A DNA stretch of 64,000 bases, taken from assembly GCA_037951105.1 (NCBI GenBank), contig JBAMJV010000879.1, forward strand, positions 62,001 to 126,000, given 5' to 3'. The position numbers were made by a program, and so were the translations under genes. The stretch comes from Echinarachnius parma. Taxonomy: Eukaryota > Echinodermata > Echinoidea > Clypeasteroida > Echinarachniidae. Of this stretch, positions 1-9,768 are shown piece after piece (position 1 is the stretch's first letter; every line of letters starts with the position of its first letter). The notes beneath the pieces were generated by a model. It was not told the DNA's origin, did not search any database, and saw only the letters and a program-made list of their open reading frames with translations.

Positions 1-531
1 TCTGAAAGTATGGACAAATTTTGAACAAAATATCGGCAGTAAATGTAACAGTATAGAGTAACAATGAACACATTTAGTCAGTATTATATAGACCTAAATA
101 CATACTATTATATACTTCAAACTCAATAGCGTTCTTCAGTCATGTGTTGGTCGAAACCGAAACCGGACACAGAGAATCGGATGATCCGAAACAAATAATA
201 TATATTGTCAGTCGATTTATTATTTAACTTCTTGGAAACATTCAATTCATTTCAATGACTCCAACAATAATTGTCAACAAGTTTGACACGTAACATGAAT
301 CAGTCTATGCATGGGGACTCATCTAGTCAAGTAGATGATCCTGGGTTACAGCATGGGGTCCTGGAATTAATCAAATGTGGTTCCGTTTCTTTTAGTATGA
401 ATCTTTCATTTCATTCGCACTAAGTTAGTGGTATAATCTAGACCTTTCATCATTTACGTCACGATAATGACGTAACGGGCAAACATTGATGAGGGGATAC
501 GGAGGGGAAAGGAAATAAATAGTCAACTTAC
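1..531 (-). other. intron of the type II membrane protein gene, no feature seen
   Basis: This stretch lies downstream, in minus orientation, of a coding exon that ends in a GTAAGT donor, so it should be the start of an intron that runs off the left edge. I see no further exon, RNA gene or repeat structure that I can support. Confidence 0.4.
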
Positions 532-924
532 GTTTCCGGGTTGCTCCTGCCAGTCTAGCGGGCCCTCATAGCCCCACTGCCCAGCCTCCACTGCTCCAGT
601 CAGCTCCACCAACACATCCACCTGTCGTTCCAGCTCCCGCATACGGGTATACAACATGCCAAACCCGGCACATACAGCGGCGGTGAGTAGGATGAGCAGA
701 ACGGTGCGGCAAGCTCCCCCGAACTTCCCGGGGGCCTCGCCCTCAGAGGCATGGTGTTGGGTGTGGTGTTTCTCGGCTGGGTTGAGCACTCTTGTAGCGG
801 TAGTTGGATGGTAGACTCCCCGGGTCTGCCCCTGTGATAACTCGACGATGGTCGGTCCTGAAGCATATGCAGGCGGGAGAAGTTTGTCTTTGACTTTAGA
901 GTCCATGCTGAGTGTTGGATCCAT
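532..924 (-). CDS. first coding exon of a type II membrane protein (partial gene)
   Basis: I do not recognise the gene. The exon begins with an ATG at 924 in strong context (A at -3, G at +4) and reads 131 codons to a GTAAGT donor at 531-526. An upstream in-frame ATG at 978 is less convincing. The product has a hydrophilic N-terminal segment of about 70 residues containing lysine, histidine and proline, then one hydrophobic helix (core TVLLILLTAAVCAGFGMLY) and a short helical segment MRELERQVDVL. There is no signal peptide, so a type II orientation is inferred. Membrane-anchored collagens and TNF-type ligands such as ectodysplasin have this layout (cytosolic tail, single helix, short coiled coil, then extracellular domains). 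The diagnostic collagen or TNF exons would lie left of the window, so the family assignment is only a suggestion. Confidence 0.55.
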
Positions 925-2781
925 GGTTCTCACGGGATAGTCAGCTATTAGGATGAAAATATCGCAAATAATCGTCACGGTGATTAATCAGTTTGTTTCG
1001 TTTCCGAAAATGACAAGGTGAGATGCCTGATGTATCAACTTGAATTTCTCACAATCATAATATTGACAGCTTCTTATCCGCATGTGTTGCGATGAGCCAA
1101 TATGAAGTTTGTTGGATATTTATTTCGGAATAACAATCTCCAGTTCAATATTGAGATGTACAGATGCGATCATAGGCTACCGATCATCCGGTGAGTTTCA
1201 TGTCTTAGAAACTTCTCCTAAAGTTTCATAAGTTGAGCCTGTTTAGGATGATTTATGATTAAATCCCATTGATGTAGGCATATAATTATCAAGTCAGCAA
1301 AATCAAACATTATTTATTTTCCACTCGCATTAATTGATAACTATTACAATATTTAGCCTATAAACGCCGACGGGAACCAACTACTTGGTGAAAGCAAATG
1401 GCTCGACCGAAGGGACATATGCGACTGACGATCGCTCAAAGCTCGATAAACCTTCATTTCTCTGAACCAAGTTAACTTCAGCTACACATACATGACATAG
1501 TGGGCCCCTGAACGAGGATTATAATAATACGCCAACATGCTAGACATCATTGATTGTCATGTATATTGTTGTGTAGTCGGCTATGCCGGTTATCGGCATG
1601 TTCGAGAACGCAACACCACAGAGGGTGTACCCAGCATGACAGTGGGTGTATAATTATAATACAGACAGATTATTTACACTTTTTGACAAAACAAATCTCA
1701 TAAATCAATCTAACAGGGTTCAGTGCCAACCTCTTAGGGGCATTGTTCATTCATCATAAAGTTCATAGCATAATAATTATTATGTTTACCGGAAATATGT
1801 CTCAATTGAGCGATTTTTTAAACATTATTTACAAACATGATATACCGGTGGCTTGGTATTATTATGTTGTGCTATTTCCCCCCCACACATGAGCACACAT
1901 ATCGTGATTACAGAACAATGTATTGTGTAATTTCTGTCTCAACTGAAGGATAGGCTGCTTCGTGTTAGTTTGGATTTCATTTTATCGCATTCCAATTTAT
2001 TGATTTATTTTCCGAAATCACAATTAAACTCATTACAGAGTAATATAGAAAAAAACAATAGTACATAATTCAACACGTTCATTGAATGTGAATACAATGG
2101 ATTCGGAGGGATGGCCCATTCATCGCCGTCTATGTATAGACATGGCTGATCTTCCTATATACCTTTTACCCAATCATAATTAATTATGATGACAAAGACA
2201 ACCATCTACCAATGATCTACCCTACATAATATAGATACACCTCACAAAAAGGGCATAGCACCTGTAACACATGTTAGAGTCTTTATAATCATAATCAAGA
2301 GCTTACTTCCTAAAGGTGCTAATTCCATATTTCCAACTCTGGAGAAAAGCAGGTGTCTTTGTCCATCTTTGAACACATGCCTATATGGGAATATGAAAAT
2401 GAAACGTTCCATATTTTGATTTTGATTGTGTAATTTGTCCTTAAGTTTAGATGTCTTGATAGCTACGTAGCTTTTTAATGTACTGATATCGTTAACTCAC
2501 TTGTTTCTTTATGGAAAGTGGATTTAGTGCCCTTTGGAACGTAGCTCTAAGGTGCAGTAATTATACTTGTGGGTGCATTGCCCTTTTGGGTTGAGAGTAG
2601 GCACAGTGCCACATGCATTATTATAAAGCATTGTATTAAAAGTCTAAGGAATTCTTTGTGTAACAATTTATAATAATTGGAAGAAGGCATTATAGTTGGA
2701 GAAAGGTCGTGCCAGGTAGTTCGATTCCGAACCCTGACGCTCAACCCAGGGTGTGATATACGTACCTGGGGATGTATTCTG
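925..2781. other. intergenic, upstream of the type II membrane protein exon
   Basis: No coding exon, RNA gene or clear transposon end was recognised. The part just above 924 should hold the promoter or a 5' UTR exon of the minus-strand gene, but I see no convincing TATA or initiator element. The short ORF at 2547-2744 has no family features and looks random. Confidence 0.4.
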
Positions 2782-2910
2782 AAGTTAAAATCTATTTTAT
2801 CTACGTCTTATCTACGTCACTAAAATATATTTTAGCAAATCGCTATTCCTTAAGTACAGTGTAATATTTTAGTGACGTAGATATGACGTAGATACAATAA
2901 ATTTTAACTT
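2782..2910. repeat. imperfect foldback repeat (about 130 bp)
   Basis: The left arm, containing AAGTTAAAATCTATTTTATC and TACGTCACTAAAATAT, is matched in reverse complement by the right arm, containing ATATTTTAGTGACGTAG and AAATTTTAACTT. The arms are about 50 bp with a loop of about 30 bp. It directly abuts the TTAA at 2909-2912 that begins the next MITE. It is probably a foldback MITE, but no target duplication is evident. Confidence 0.6.
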
Positions 2911-3326
2911 AAAGGGAAAGTTGAGTTTTGGTAGAGAGGGCGCTAGACTACTTAATTGGTTTGTGAGGTAATGACAAACTGAGTGTAAAATTTGAAAGAG
3001 CATAATATTTAAACAATAAAATCATCTTTGTTTGATCAAAATCGGTTCAGAAACCGCTGAAATATCCATAAATATAACAATTTGTAATAAACCCGGGGCC
3101 CCGGGTTTATTAGAGAATTTTGAACCAGCCGTTAAAAATTCAAAAAAATGCTTCCTCTTTTCAAAAAGTTACAAAATACGTATTTAAATAGTTGTTGGTT
3201 ATTTCTCTATCTAATCACTATTTCAACAAAGCATCACATGCACAATATTTTATTCAAAATGGTTGAAACCGATGAGTGTTTAGAGAGCGCCCTCTCACGT
3301 TTTAACGGCTCTTTTTGAATGATAAC

Positions 3327-3353
3327 ATGGCAAGCCGCAAGGCGGCTTGCCAT
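3327..3353. repeat. perfect 12 bp hairpin at the LINE 5' end
   Basis: ATGGCAAGCCGC and GCGGCTTGCCAT flank a 3-base AAG loop. It lies exactly at the inferred 5' junction of the LINE, so it is either the true 5' terminus or an insertion by-product. Confidence 0.8.
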
Positions 3354-4106
3354 GGATTCGGGCCGACGCGTGCCGCATTCGTGGGTTTGGTCGAGCGGGG
3401 TCGCGTCTTTTGTGACCAGGCCTTTAACGGGTAAAGGTTTTTACTTTCATGCTTTTGAAATTGAAAATATGTATGTTAGAATGGTATTTGGACATGTGAT
3501 GCTATTGTGAGTAAATCCTCACAAGATTTGGGAGTTGTTTTTTTTTTTTTTGTTCTTTGTTTTGTTTTGTTTTCCCGTGGATAGCCTTGCGTATTAGCTA
3601 TTGAATGTTACGTAACGGGTAAAGGTTCTATTGGTGTTTTGTTAAGACAGTGTTGGTATAAGTATGTTATGGTTGATAATAAGTACGTAGGTAGTTTGCC
3701 TCGTACAGGCTAGGAGCCGTGTTGGAATATATAGGACTGGTCTGGCTGGGGAGTGGGCGGGGTGGGTTGGGGATCGAGGAGGGGGGGGGGGGGGGGAGTA
3801 GCGGAAATGTTTTTTGTTTTTGTTGGTGTTTGGTACACTTTTTTTATTTCTTTTGTCGTAGAAACCTCAACTAGGAGCAATGTTTAGTGTATATATCTTA
3901 CAATTTAGTTTAGTTCAGTTACTGTGTCTGTTGTGTGTGGTGTGTGTGAATGTTGATTGCATTGCCTATGTTGTTGGGGACCTCGACCAATATGTCAGCT
4001 TTTGGAGTAATTTATATATTTTTGAGCCTGCTCTTGTTAGCCCGTGTCTTAGAATTTTATATATGGAGAAAAGAATGCATGAATATTTGTATGTTAATAT
4101 TTAGTT

Positions 4107-7100
4107 ATGGAGGGTAAAGATAGTTATATTAGGTGTAATTTTCTTTCTTTGAATGTTAATGGAATCCGAGAAAAATCAAAGAGGGAAAAAATTTGTATAT
4201 GGTGTAAAGATAAAGGAGTAGATATTGTTTTTTTACAAGAAACATACAGTACAATTGAAGTTGAGGAGACTTGGAAATTGCCATGGAATGGGAGTTCATA
4301 TTTTAGTCATGGGACAAACCATAGTAAAGGGGTGCTTATTTTGATAGACTATAAATTAGATATTCAGGTTTTAAATGTTATCTCAGATGATAATGGTAGA
4401 TATGTTATAATGGAATGCATCATTCAGGGGATGAAATTGATAATTGCTAATGTTTATTTGCCAGTAAGAGGAAGAGAATTAGAGAAGATTGATTTTTTAG
4501 TAAATTTTGAAAAATTAATAAGGAACATTAATAAAGAAAATAATGCAATAATTATTGGAGGAGATTTTAATATTATTTTAAATAAAGATTTAGATTATTT
4601 TGGAAATAGTAGACACAACGTTCAGTCTAGATTTAATATTCTATTTGAACAATTTTTAGATAGATTTGAATTGCTGGATATTTGGAGGGTACGAAATGGA
4701 TTAAAGAAACAGTTTACGTATAGGCAAATTAATCCATTTATGCAAAGTAGATTAGATTATTGGTTGGTTTCTAAGCAAATAGAACAGGTAGTTTTTAAGT
4801 GTGATATAATTCCTTCTATGGCTCCGGATCATTCAGCCATTCAGCTGCAATTTTATGATAAGTTAATTAATTCATTTAAGTTTCAAGGATCCTATTGGAA
4901 ATTGAATAATAGTTTATGTCAAGATATTGAATATATTAATTGTATTAAAGAGGAAATTATTCAATTAAAAGATGAATTTCAAATAGAAATAGAAGATAAA
5001 AGAGTTTTATGGGATTTTTTGAAAATGAAAATTAGAAATGTTAGTAGAAAATATTCAAAAGAAAAGGCAAAACAACGAAAACAAAAAATTGCAAATTTGG
5101 AAGAGGATATTTTTAAGTTGGAAAATGAATTGTTGAATGGGATAGACCAGGGAAAAGTTGATGACTTGGAACGGAAAAAAAAAGAATTACAGGATTGTTA
5201 TAATTATATTAATGAAGGTATTAAAATTCGCTCTAGAGCTTCACACTATGAATGTGGAGAAAGAGACACTGGATATTTTACTCAATTAATGAAGTCTAAT
5301 CAAAAGAAAACATTAATTAGTAAACTTTATATAAATGAAAATATTTGTTTTGATCAAAAAAATATTATGCAAGAAATATCTATGTTTTATAGTAAGCTAT
5401 ATGCTCAATCAGAGGAGGAAATTTACTTTGTGGATGATTTTTTTCAGGACTTGCCAAAATTAAATTTAGATTCGAGTTTATTGTGTGAAGGAAAAATAAC
5501 TAACGGAGAATGTTTGGCAGCTATAAAAGAAATGGCATGTAATAAATCCCCGGGGAACGATGGTTTAAGTGTGGAATTTTATGCACAGTTTTGGCCACTA
5601 ATAGGAAATTTGGTAGTAAACTCTTTAAATTTAGCTTTCGAAAAAAAGGAATTATCTTCGTCACAAAAACAGGCAGTTATAAGTTTAATCCATAAAGAAG
5701 GAAAAGACCCCCTATTTATAAAAAATTATAGACCAATATCCTTATTAAATGTAGATTACAAAATTTTAACTAAAGTGCTTTCAATAAGGATTAAAAAAGT
5801 TTTAAATGAAATAATTTCTGTCAACCAGGTGGGATATTTAAAAGATCGAAATATAGGTGAAGCAATAAGAATGATAGATGATATAATTCATCATACATCA
5901 GTCAATAAAATACCTGGATATATGATGATAATTGATTTTGAAAAGGCTTTTGATTCAGTTTCACATACTTTTTTGCAGAAGGTTTTAATTACATTTGGTT
6001 TTGGACCGTCATTTTGTAGATGGGTGGAGACTATTTATAATAATGCTCAAAGTTGTGTTTTTAATGGGGGCGCATCTACTGGATACTTTAATATTAAGAG
6101 GGGTGTAAGGCAGGGGGACCCCCTGTCCCCATATTTGTTTATACTTTGTATTGAAATTTTAGTTCGTTCAATATATAAAGACCCTCAAATTCAAGGATTC
6201 ACGTTCAATAACGTACAAATAAAACAAATTCTTTATGCAGACGATATGACTCTTTTTATTCGGGACTCCAAATCATTTAAAAGGGTGGAGAAATTGTTTG
6301 AAAGTTTTGCTAGAAATTCTGGATTAAAAATTAATAAAGAAAAAACTTTCATATTATTGTTAGGCCCTTCTCAAAATAAAGATATTGCTCTTCCATTTGG
6401 TAAAATAGTACAAATAGTGAAGATTTTGGGTATTTATTTTTCTTTAGATGTTGAAGTTCAGGAAAGGACAAATTATAAGGAAATTTTGAGTAAAATTAAA
6501 AAGTTGCTATCGTGGTGGAAACAAAGAGATTTAACTTTAATGGGAAAAATTCAATTGATAAAAACGTTTATTTTGTCAAAATTAATTTATGTGTCGGCAC
6601 TGACACCAGTACCGAATTGGGTATTTCAAGATTTGGATAAATTGGTTTTTGACTTTTTGTGGAATGGAAAAGATAAGATTAAGCGTAATGTAATGTTCTT
6701 GGATTATTGTAGAGGTGGGCTAAGATTAACTGACTTCCATTTATTCATTTTAGTGCAGAGGATTATGTGGGTAAAGAGACTTTTAACGGGGGATGCAAAT
6801 ATGGGATGGAAGCAATATTTTAATTATTTAACTAAAGATTTTGGTGGAACTTTGATATTTTATAATAATAATGCAATCATAGATATTTTTAAATTAGCAT
6901 TACCAGCTTTTTATAGAGACATGTTGGACGCTTGGATTGCCACAAAAACATTTTTGTTAAAAGAAAATATTTCTAAAAGGAATGAAATTATTTATAATAA
7001 TAGATTTGTTTTTATTGATGGACATGTTCCTTTCAATGAACAGTTATTTAAAAAGAATATTTATAGGTTGCATCATATTGTTGATGGGGAAGGCAATATA

Positions 7101-7880
7101 AAATCAAATGAGGAATTTCAAAGAAAAGGTTTAAATAGTTTAGAGATTATGGAAATACAACGTATTTTTCTTGGCATTCCCCCTTCATGGAAACAATTTT
7201 TGAATAAAAATATTCACTTAAATATAGATAGGGAATTAGATATGAACCTTTTAATTTTTGACAAGGTATATATGTTAGATAAGGTTACTTCAAAAATGAT
7301 ATATACTTTTTTATTGAGTAAAAAAGTAGAAAAATCATATGCAGAACGAAATTTAGAGCAGATTTATAATATTAATGGGAAAGACATACAATTAATATTC
7401 TTAAGACCTAGAAAATGCACTTTGAATAGTAAGCTTCGAGAATTTCAATTTAAAATGCTTTATAATATTATATATACTAAATTATATTTATATTCATTTA
7501 AAATGGTTGATAGTAATTTATGTTCTTTTTGTGGTAAATATGAAGAAACTTACGAGCATTTGTTTTTTCTTTGTGAGAAAGTAAAACCAATTTGGGAAGC
7601 GTGTGGAAATTTATTTAATTTAGTAGAGATTAGAAATATAAATTGGAAAGATATCCACGTAGGAATAGTTGAGTTAAATATAGGGAAGGAACAGTTATTA
7701 AATCATATAATAATTTTGGTAAAATACATGATATTTATAGATAGTAAAAATAGAAATAAACCACCAACTGCTTTGGAGATAAAGAAAAGATTATTAGAAA
7801 ATAGAAAGGAGGAGAAGAATTTAGCTGGGGACCGTGGTACACTAACGTATCATTTTAGAAAGTGGGACAATTTAGAATAA
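4107..7880 (+). CDS. LINE ORF2: APE-type endonuclease and reverse transcriptase
   Basis: The protein is intact at 1257 residues. Residues about 10-235 form an APE-like endonuclease: LNVNG, FLQETY, GGDFNII, DYWLVS and APDHSAI cover the expected catalytic positions. The reverse transcriptase follows, with IDFEKAFDSVSH, GVRQGDPLSPYLF and the active site YADDMTLF. Near the C terminus a Cys-His motif, CSFCGKYEETYEHLFFLC, matches the zinc knuckle found after RT in L1/Tx1 elements. The GVRQGDPLSP form favours the Tx1 branch over mammalian L1. The protein nicks target DNA and primes reverse transcription of its own RNA. The start ATG lies 3 bases after the stop of a 74-codon upstream ORF (3880-4104), which would suit reinitiation. 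No frameshift or stop interrupts the ORF, so the copy may be young. Confidence 0.93.
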   Translation: MEGKDSYIRCNFLSLNVNGIREKSKREKICIWCKDKGVDIVFLQETYSTIEVEETWKLPWNGSSYFSHGTNHSKGVLILIDYKLDIQVLNVISDDNGRYVIMECIIQGMKLIIANVYLPVRGRELEKIDFLVNFEKLIRNINKENNAIIIGGDFNIILNKDLDYFGNSRHNVQSRFNILFEQFLDRFELLDIWRVRNGLKKQFTYRQINPFMQSRLDYWLVSKQIEQVVFKCDIIPSMAPDHSAIQLQFYDKLINSFKFQGSYWKLNNSLCQDIEYINCIKEEIIQLKDEFQIEIEDKRVLWDFLKMKIRNVSRKYSKEKAKQRKQKIANLEEDIFKLENELLNGIDQGKVDDLERKKKELQDCYNYINEGIKIRSRASHYECGERDTGYFTQLMKSNQKKTLISKLYINENICFDQKNIMQEISMFYSKLYAQSEEEIYFVDDFFQDLPKLNLDSSLLCEGKITNGECLAAIKEMACNKSPGNDGLSVEFYAQFWPLIGNLVVNSLNLAFEKKELSSSQKQAVISLIHKEGKDPLFIKNYRPISLLNVDYKILTKVLSIRIKKVLNEIISVNQVGYLKDRNIGEAIRMIDDIIHHTSVNKIPGYMMIIDFEKAFDSVSHTFLQKVLITFGFGPSFCRWVETIYNNAQSCVFNGGASTGYFNIKRGVRQGDPLSPYLFILCIEILVRSIYKDPQIQGFTFNNVQIKQILYADDMTLFIRDSKSFKRVEKLFESFARNSGLKINKEKTFILLLGPSQNKDIALPFGKIVQIVKILGIYFSLDVEVQERTNYKEILSKIKKLLSWWKQRDLTLMGKIQLIKTFILSKLIYVSALTPVPNWVFQDLDKLVFDFLWNGKDKIKRNVMFLDYCRGGLRLTDFHLFILVQRIMWVKRLLTGDANMGWKQYFNYLTKDFGGTLIFYNNNAIIDIFKLALPAFYRDMLDAWIATKTFLLKENISKRNEIIYNNRFVFIDGHVPFNEQLFKKNIYRLHHIVDGEGNIKSNEEFQRKGLNSLEIMEIQRIFLGIPPSWKQFLNKNIHLNIDRELDMNLLIFDKVYMLDKVTSKMIYTFLLSKKVEKSYAERNLEQIYNINGKDIQLIFLRPRKCTLNSKLREFQFKMLYNIIYTKLYLYSFKMVDSNLCSFCGKYEETYEHLFFLCEKVKPIWEACGNLFNLVEIRNINWKDIHVGIVELNIGKEQLLNHIIILVKYMIFIDSKNRNKPPTALEIKKRLLENRKEEKNLAGDRGTLTYHFRKWDNLE

Positions 7881-8435
7881 GGAAGGCAAACAGAATATAA
7901 AATTAATAAGGCGGACATAAGGGTCGAGATTCTCACCAGATGTAGGCATGTTTTCTGTGGATGGGTGTGTGGGTGTGTGCACGCGTGTGGGTGTGTGTGT
8001 ATGTAAGCACTTGTATAGGTGTGTTCTTTGAGGGGAAAAGAGTTTTTTTTCCCTCTTTTCCCCCCTTTTTTATGTTCATGCTCTGCTTTATTTGATGTAC
8101 AACAATACAATTTTGTTTGTATTATTTAGATGTTAATTTAAAATGATATTTTACATGATTATGTTAAGATGTGAAAATACGTTAACATACTGATTATATT
8201 ATATGTACTGATTTCTCTTATTGTTTGTTATTGTTATTTTGTTTTGAGCAATGAATGAAATAAATATCATGGAAAAAAAAAGAAAAAAAAATGATCTTTA
8301 CTACGTCAATTGTAATTTTGTGTTCCTTTCTAGTTATAACTATTAGTTTGTAATGTAATGATGCAGGTTTTGGTTACTAAAATTCAGTTTCACTAAAACT
8401 GTACTCTCCTTACCAGAACTCAACTATCCCTTTAA

Positions 8436-8814
8436 AGGGACTTAGTAACATTGTCCAAATCCTCAAAATAAAATTTTAATTCTAGCGGTTCCATCATACC
8501 TTGTTGTATTCGTATTAACAATAAAATCATGGGACCGGTTTCGATTTTTCAAATTTCCCTTTCGTTACAAAGATATGTACGATTGAAGTATTCAGATAAG
8601 AAAAACTCCCCTGGAGTTTTTCTTACCGTGTACAAAGTGAGTGCAGTGAGTTGGTGAATATCACTTTGCATTTTCGCTCATTACTTGGCCATGCAATGTC
8701 CATTTGACTATAAATTTTCACACAATACCCTGTGGACATATGAGATAACAACAATATACATTGCATCAACCCTTCATCACTTTTTGCACATGTCAACAAT
8801 GTTACTAAGTCCCT
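8436..8814. mobile_element. TTAA-flanked MITE, second family (379 bp)
   Basis: The termini are perfect inverted repeats beginning AGGGACTTAGTAACATTG, flanked by TTAA at 8432-8435 and 8815-8818. The left TTAA is also the right TTAA of the preceding MITE, so the two elements sit head to tail on one shared target. A diverged longer copy lies at about 46440-46806 and a fragment at 14693-14718. It contains an internal small palindrome around AAAAACTCC / GGAGTTTTT. It has no coding capacity. Confidence 0.82.
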
Positions 8815-8834
8815 TTAAAATCGTTTTCAGAATA

Positions 8835-9097
8835 CTAGCTATAGGTATGGGGGTTAGGAGTGACTTGCTTATTCTATTTTGGATGACATAACTATGAATT
8901 AAACACATGCTAGTTTAGTTGCTTACTAGTGTTAACTTAGTGGGTATCTAAGGCTTACCCAGCTAACCCTAGTTGGGGACTAGGAAAACTATTCGTTGCT
9001 CAATAAACTGCATATTTAAAATGCTGTAGCAAGTAACTAAGTCAGCAGGGTTTTGTGAATTTGGGGCCTAGTAGCTATAGGCATGGGGGTTAGGAGT
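8835..9097 (+). repeat. two direct copies of a 27 bp segment
   Basis: CTATAGGTATGGGGGTTAGG at about 8840 recurs as CTATAGGCATGGGGGTTAGG at about 9075, about 235 bp apart. This is a local duplication of unknown origin. Confidence 0.7.
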
Positions 9098-9254
9098 AAA
9101 GTCTGTATAAATGTAAGCCCGATGGTTGATCGTTGGCAATATATGCTCACCTGGGAGTTACAAATGCGCAATGCAATGCGCTTGCATGCAATTAAGGAAC
9201 CATGCATAATAGGGTCAGTGGTCGGAGATAATAATATTTATTCTGCCACTTTTC

Positions 9255-9360
9255 CAATAATAATAATAATAATAAATTGCTGCTTATACAGTATAGCGCT
9301 TAATAACTAGAATAGTTCTCTAAACGCTTTACACTGATTATATATAGAATTATACCGTTA
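9255..9360 (-). mobile_element. SINE-tail-like fragment with (AAT)n
   Basis: A run of AAT is followed by a TATAGCGCTT-like stretch and CGCTTTACA. The same arrangement recurs at 25685-25750, 33876-33960 and 54560-54600. In reverse it reads like the 3' end of the tRNA-type SINEs seen at 39683-40033. Confidence 0.5.
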
Positions 9361-9768
9361 CAATTACAAAGAGCTAATAATTATACTGTTAATTAAGCAA
9401 ATAAATTACCAATTACTGTAAGTGTCCATGTATCGTAACTACCCTGCCAGCAATTAGCATCAGCTATGCTGATTTGCTGTTGACATGGTAGCTACAACGG
9501 ACATTCACACAAACAGACAAACAAACTTGAACGTTTGATGAAACGGGCGGGGCCCTGTATCTATCTATACAAGCGATATATGGGTCAGAATTTTGAAAAG
9601 TGCACTTTTCGGCCCAAACAGGGTAAAATTCAATTTATTTTTTGTATTTAAAGACATCTATCTAATGTGAAAGCATGCAATCCTAGCTTTCAGGCATACC
9701 CCATTATACTGGGAAACTCCCTGTGGTTCCGTTTTTATTCACTGTTGAAGTAACCCATCTCCAAAAGG

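Larger units (their letters stand above)
3327..8290 (+). mobile_element. Tx1/L1-type non-LTR retrotransposon, near full length
   Basis: The insertion interrupts the MITE at 2913-8431. It has a 780 bp 5' region starting with a perfect hairpin, one long ORF (4107-7880), a 3' UTR rich in GT runs, an AATAAA-like signal near 8258 and an A-rich tail at about 8272-8290. The hexamer AATGAT occurs on both sides (3318-3323 and after the tail), which could be a short target duplication. Comparing the interrupted MITE with the uninterrupted copy at 14147-14680 supports these borders. I see no ORF1 with zinc knuckles or an RRM upstream of the pol-like ORF, which is unusual for this clade. Confidence 0.85.
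2913..8431. mobile_element. TTAA-flanked MITE copy 1, split by a LINE
   Basis: This is the first of three copies of one MITE family in the window (the others are 14147-14680 and 34364-34883). It is flanked by TTAA at 2909-2912 and 8432-8435. Its ends read AGGGAAAGTTGAGTTTTGG and, at the right end in reverse complement, AGGGATAGTTGAGTTCTGG. Relative to copy 2 it is inverted. The MITE sequence stops near 3326 and resumes near 8291, and the gap is filled by a complete LINE insertion. TTAA target duplication plus AGGG termini is typical of Kolobok- or piggyBac-type elements; no transposase is encoded. Confidence 0.75.

Noticed and set aside
7850..8110. 86-codon minus-strand ORF with His/Thr repeats
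   Set aside because: It comes from the GT-rich 3' UTR of the LINE read backwards.
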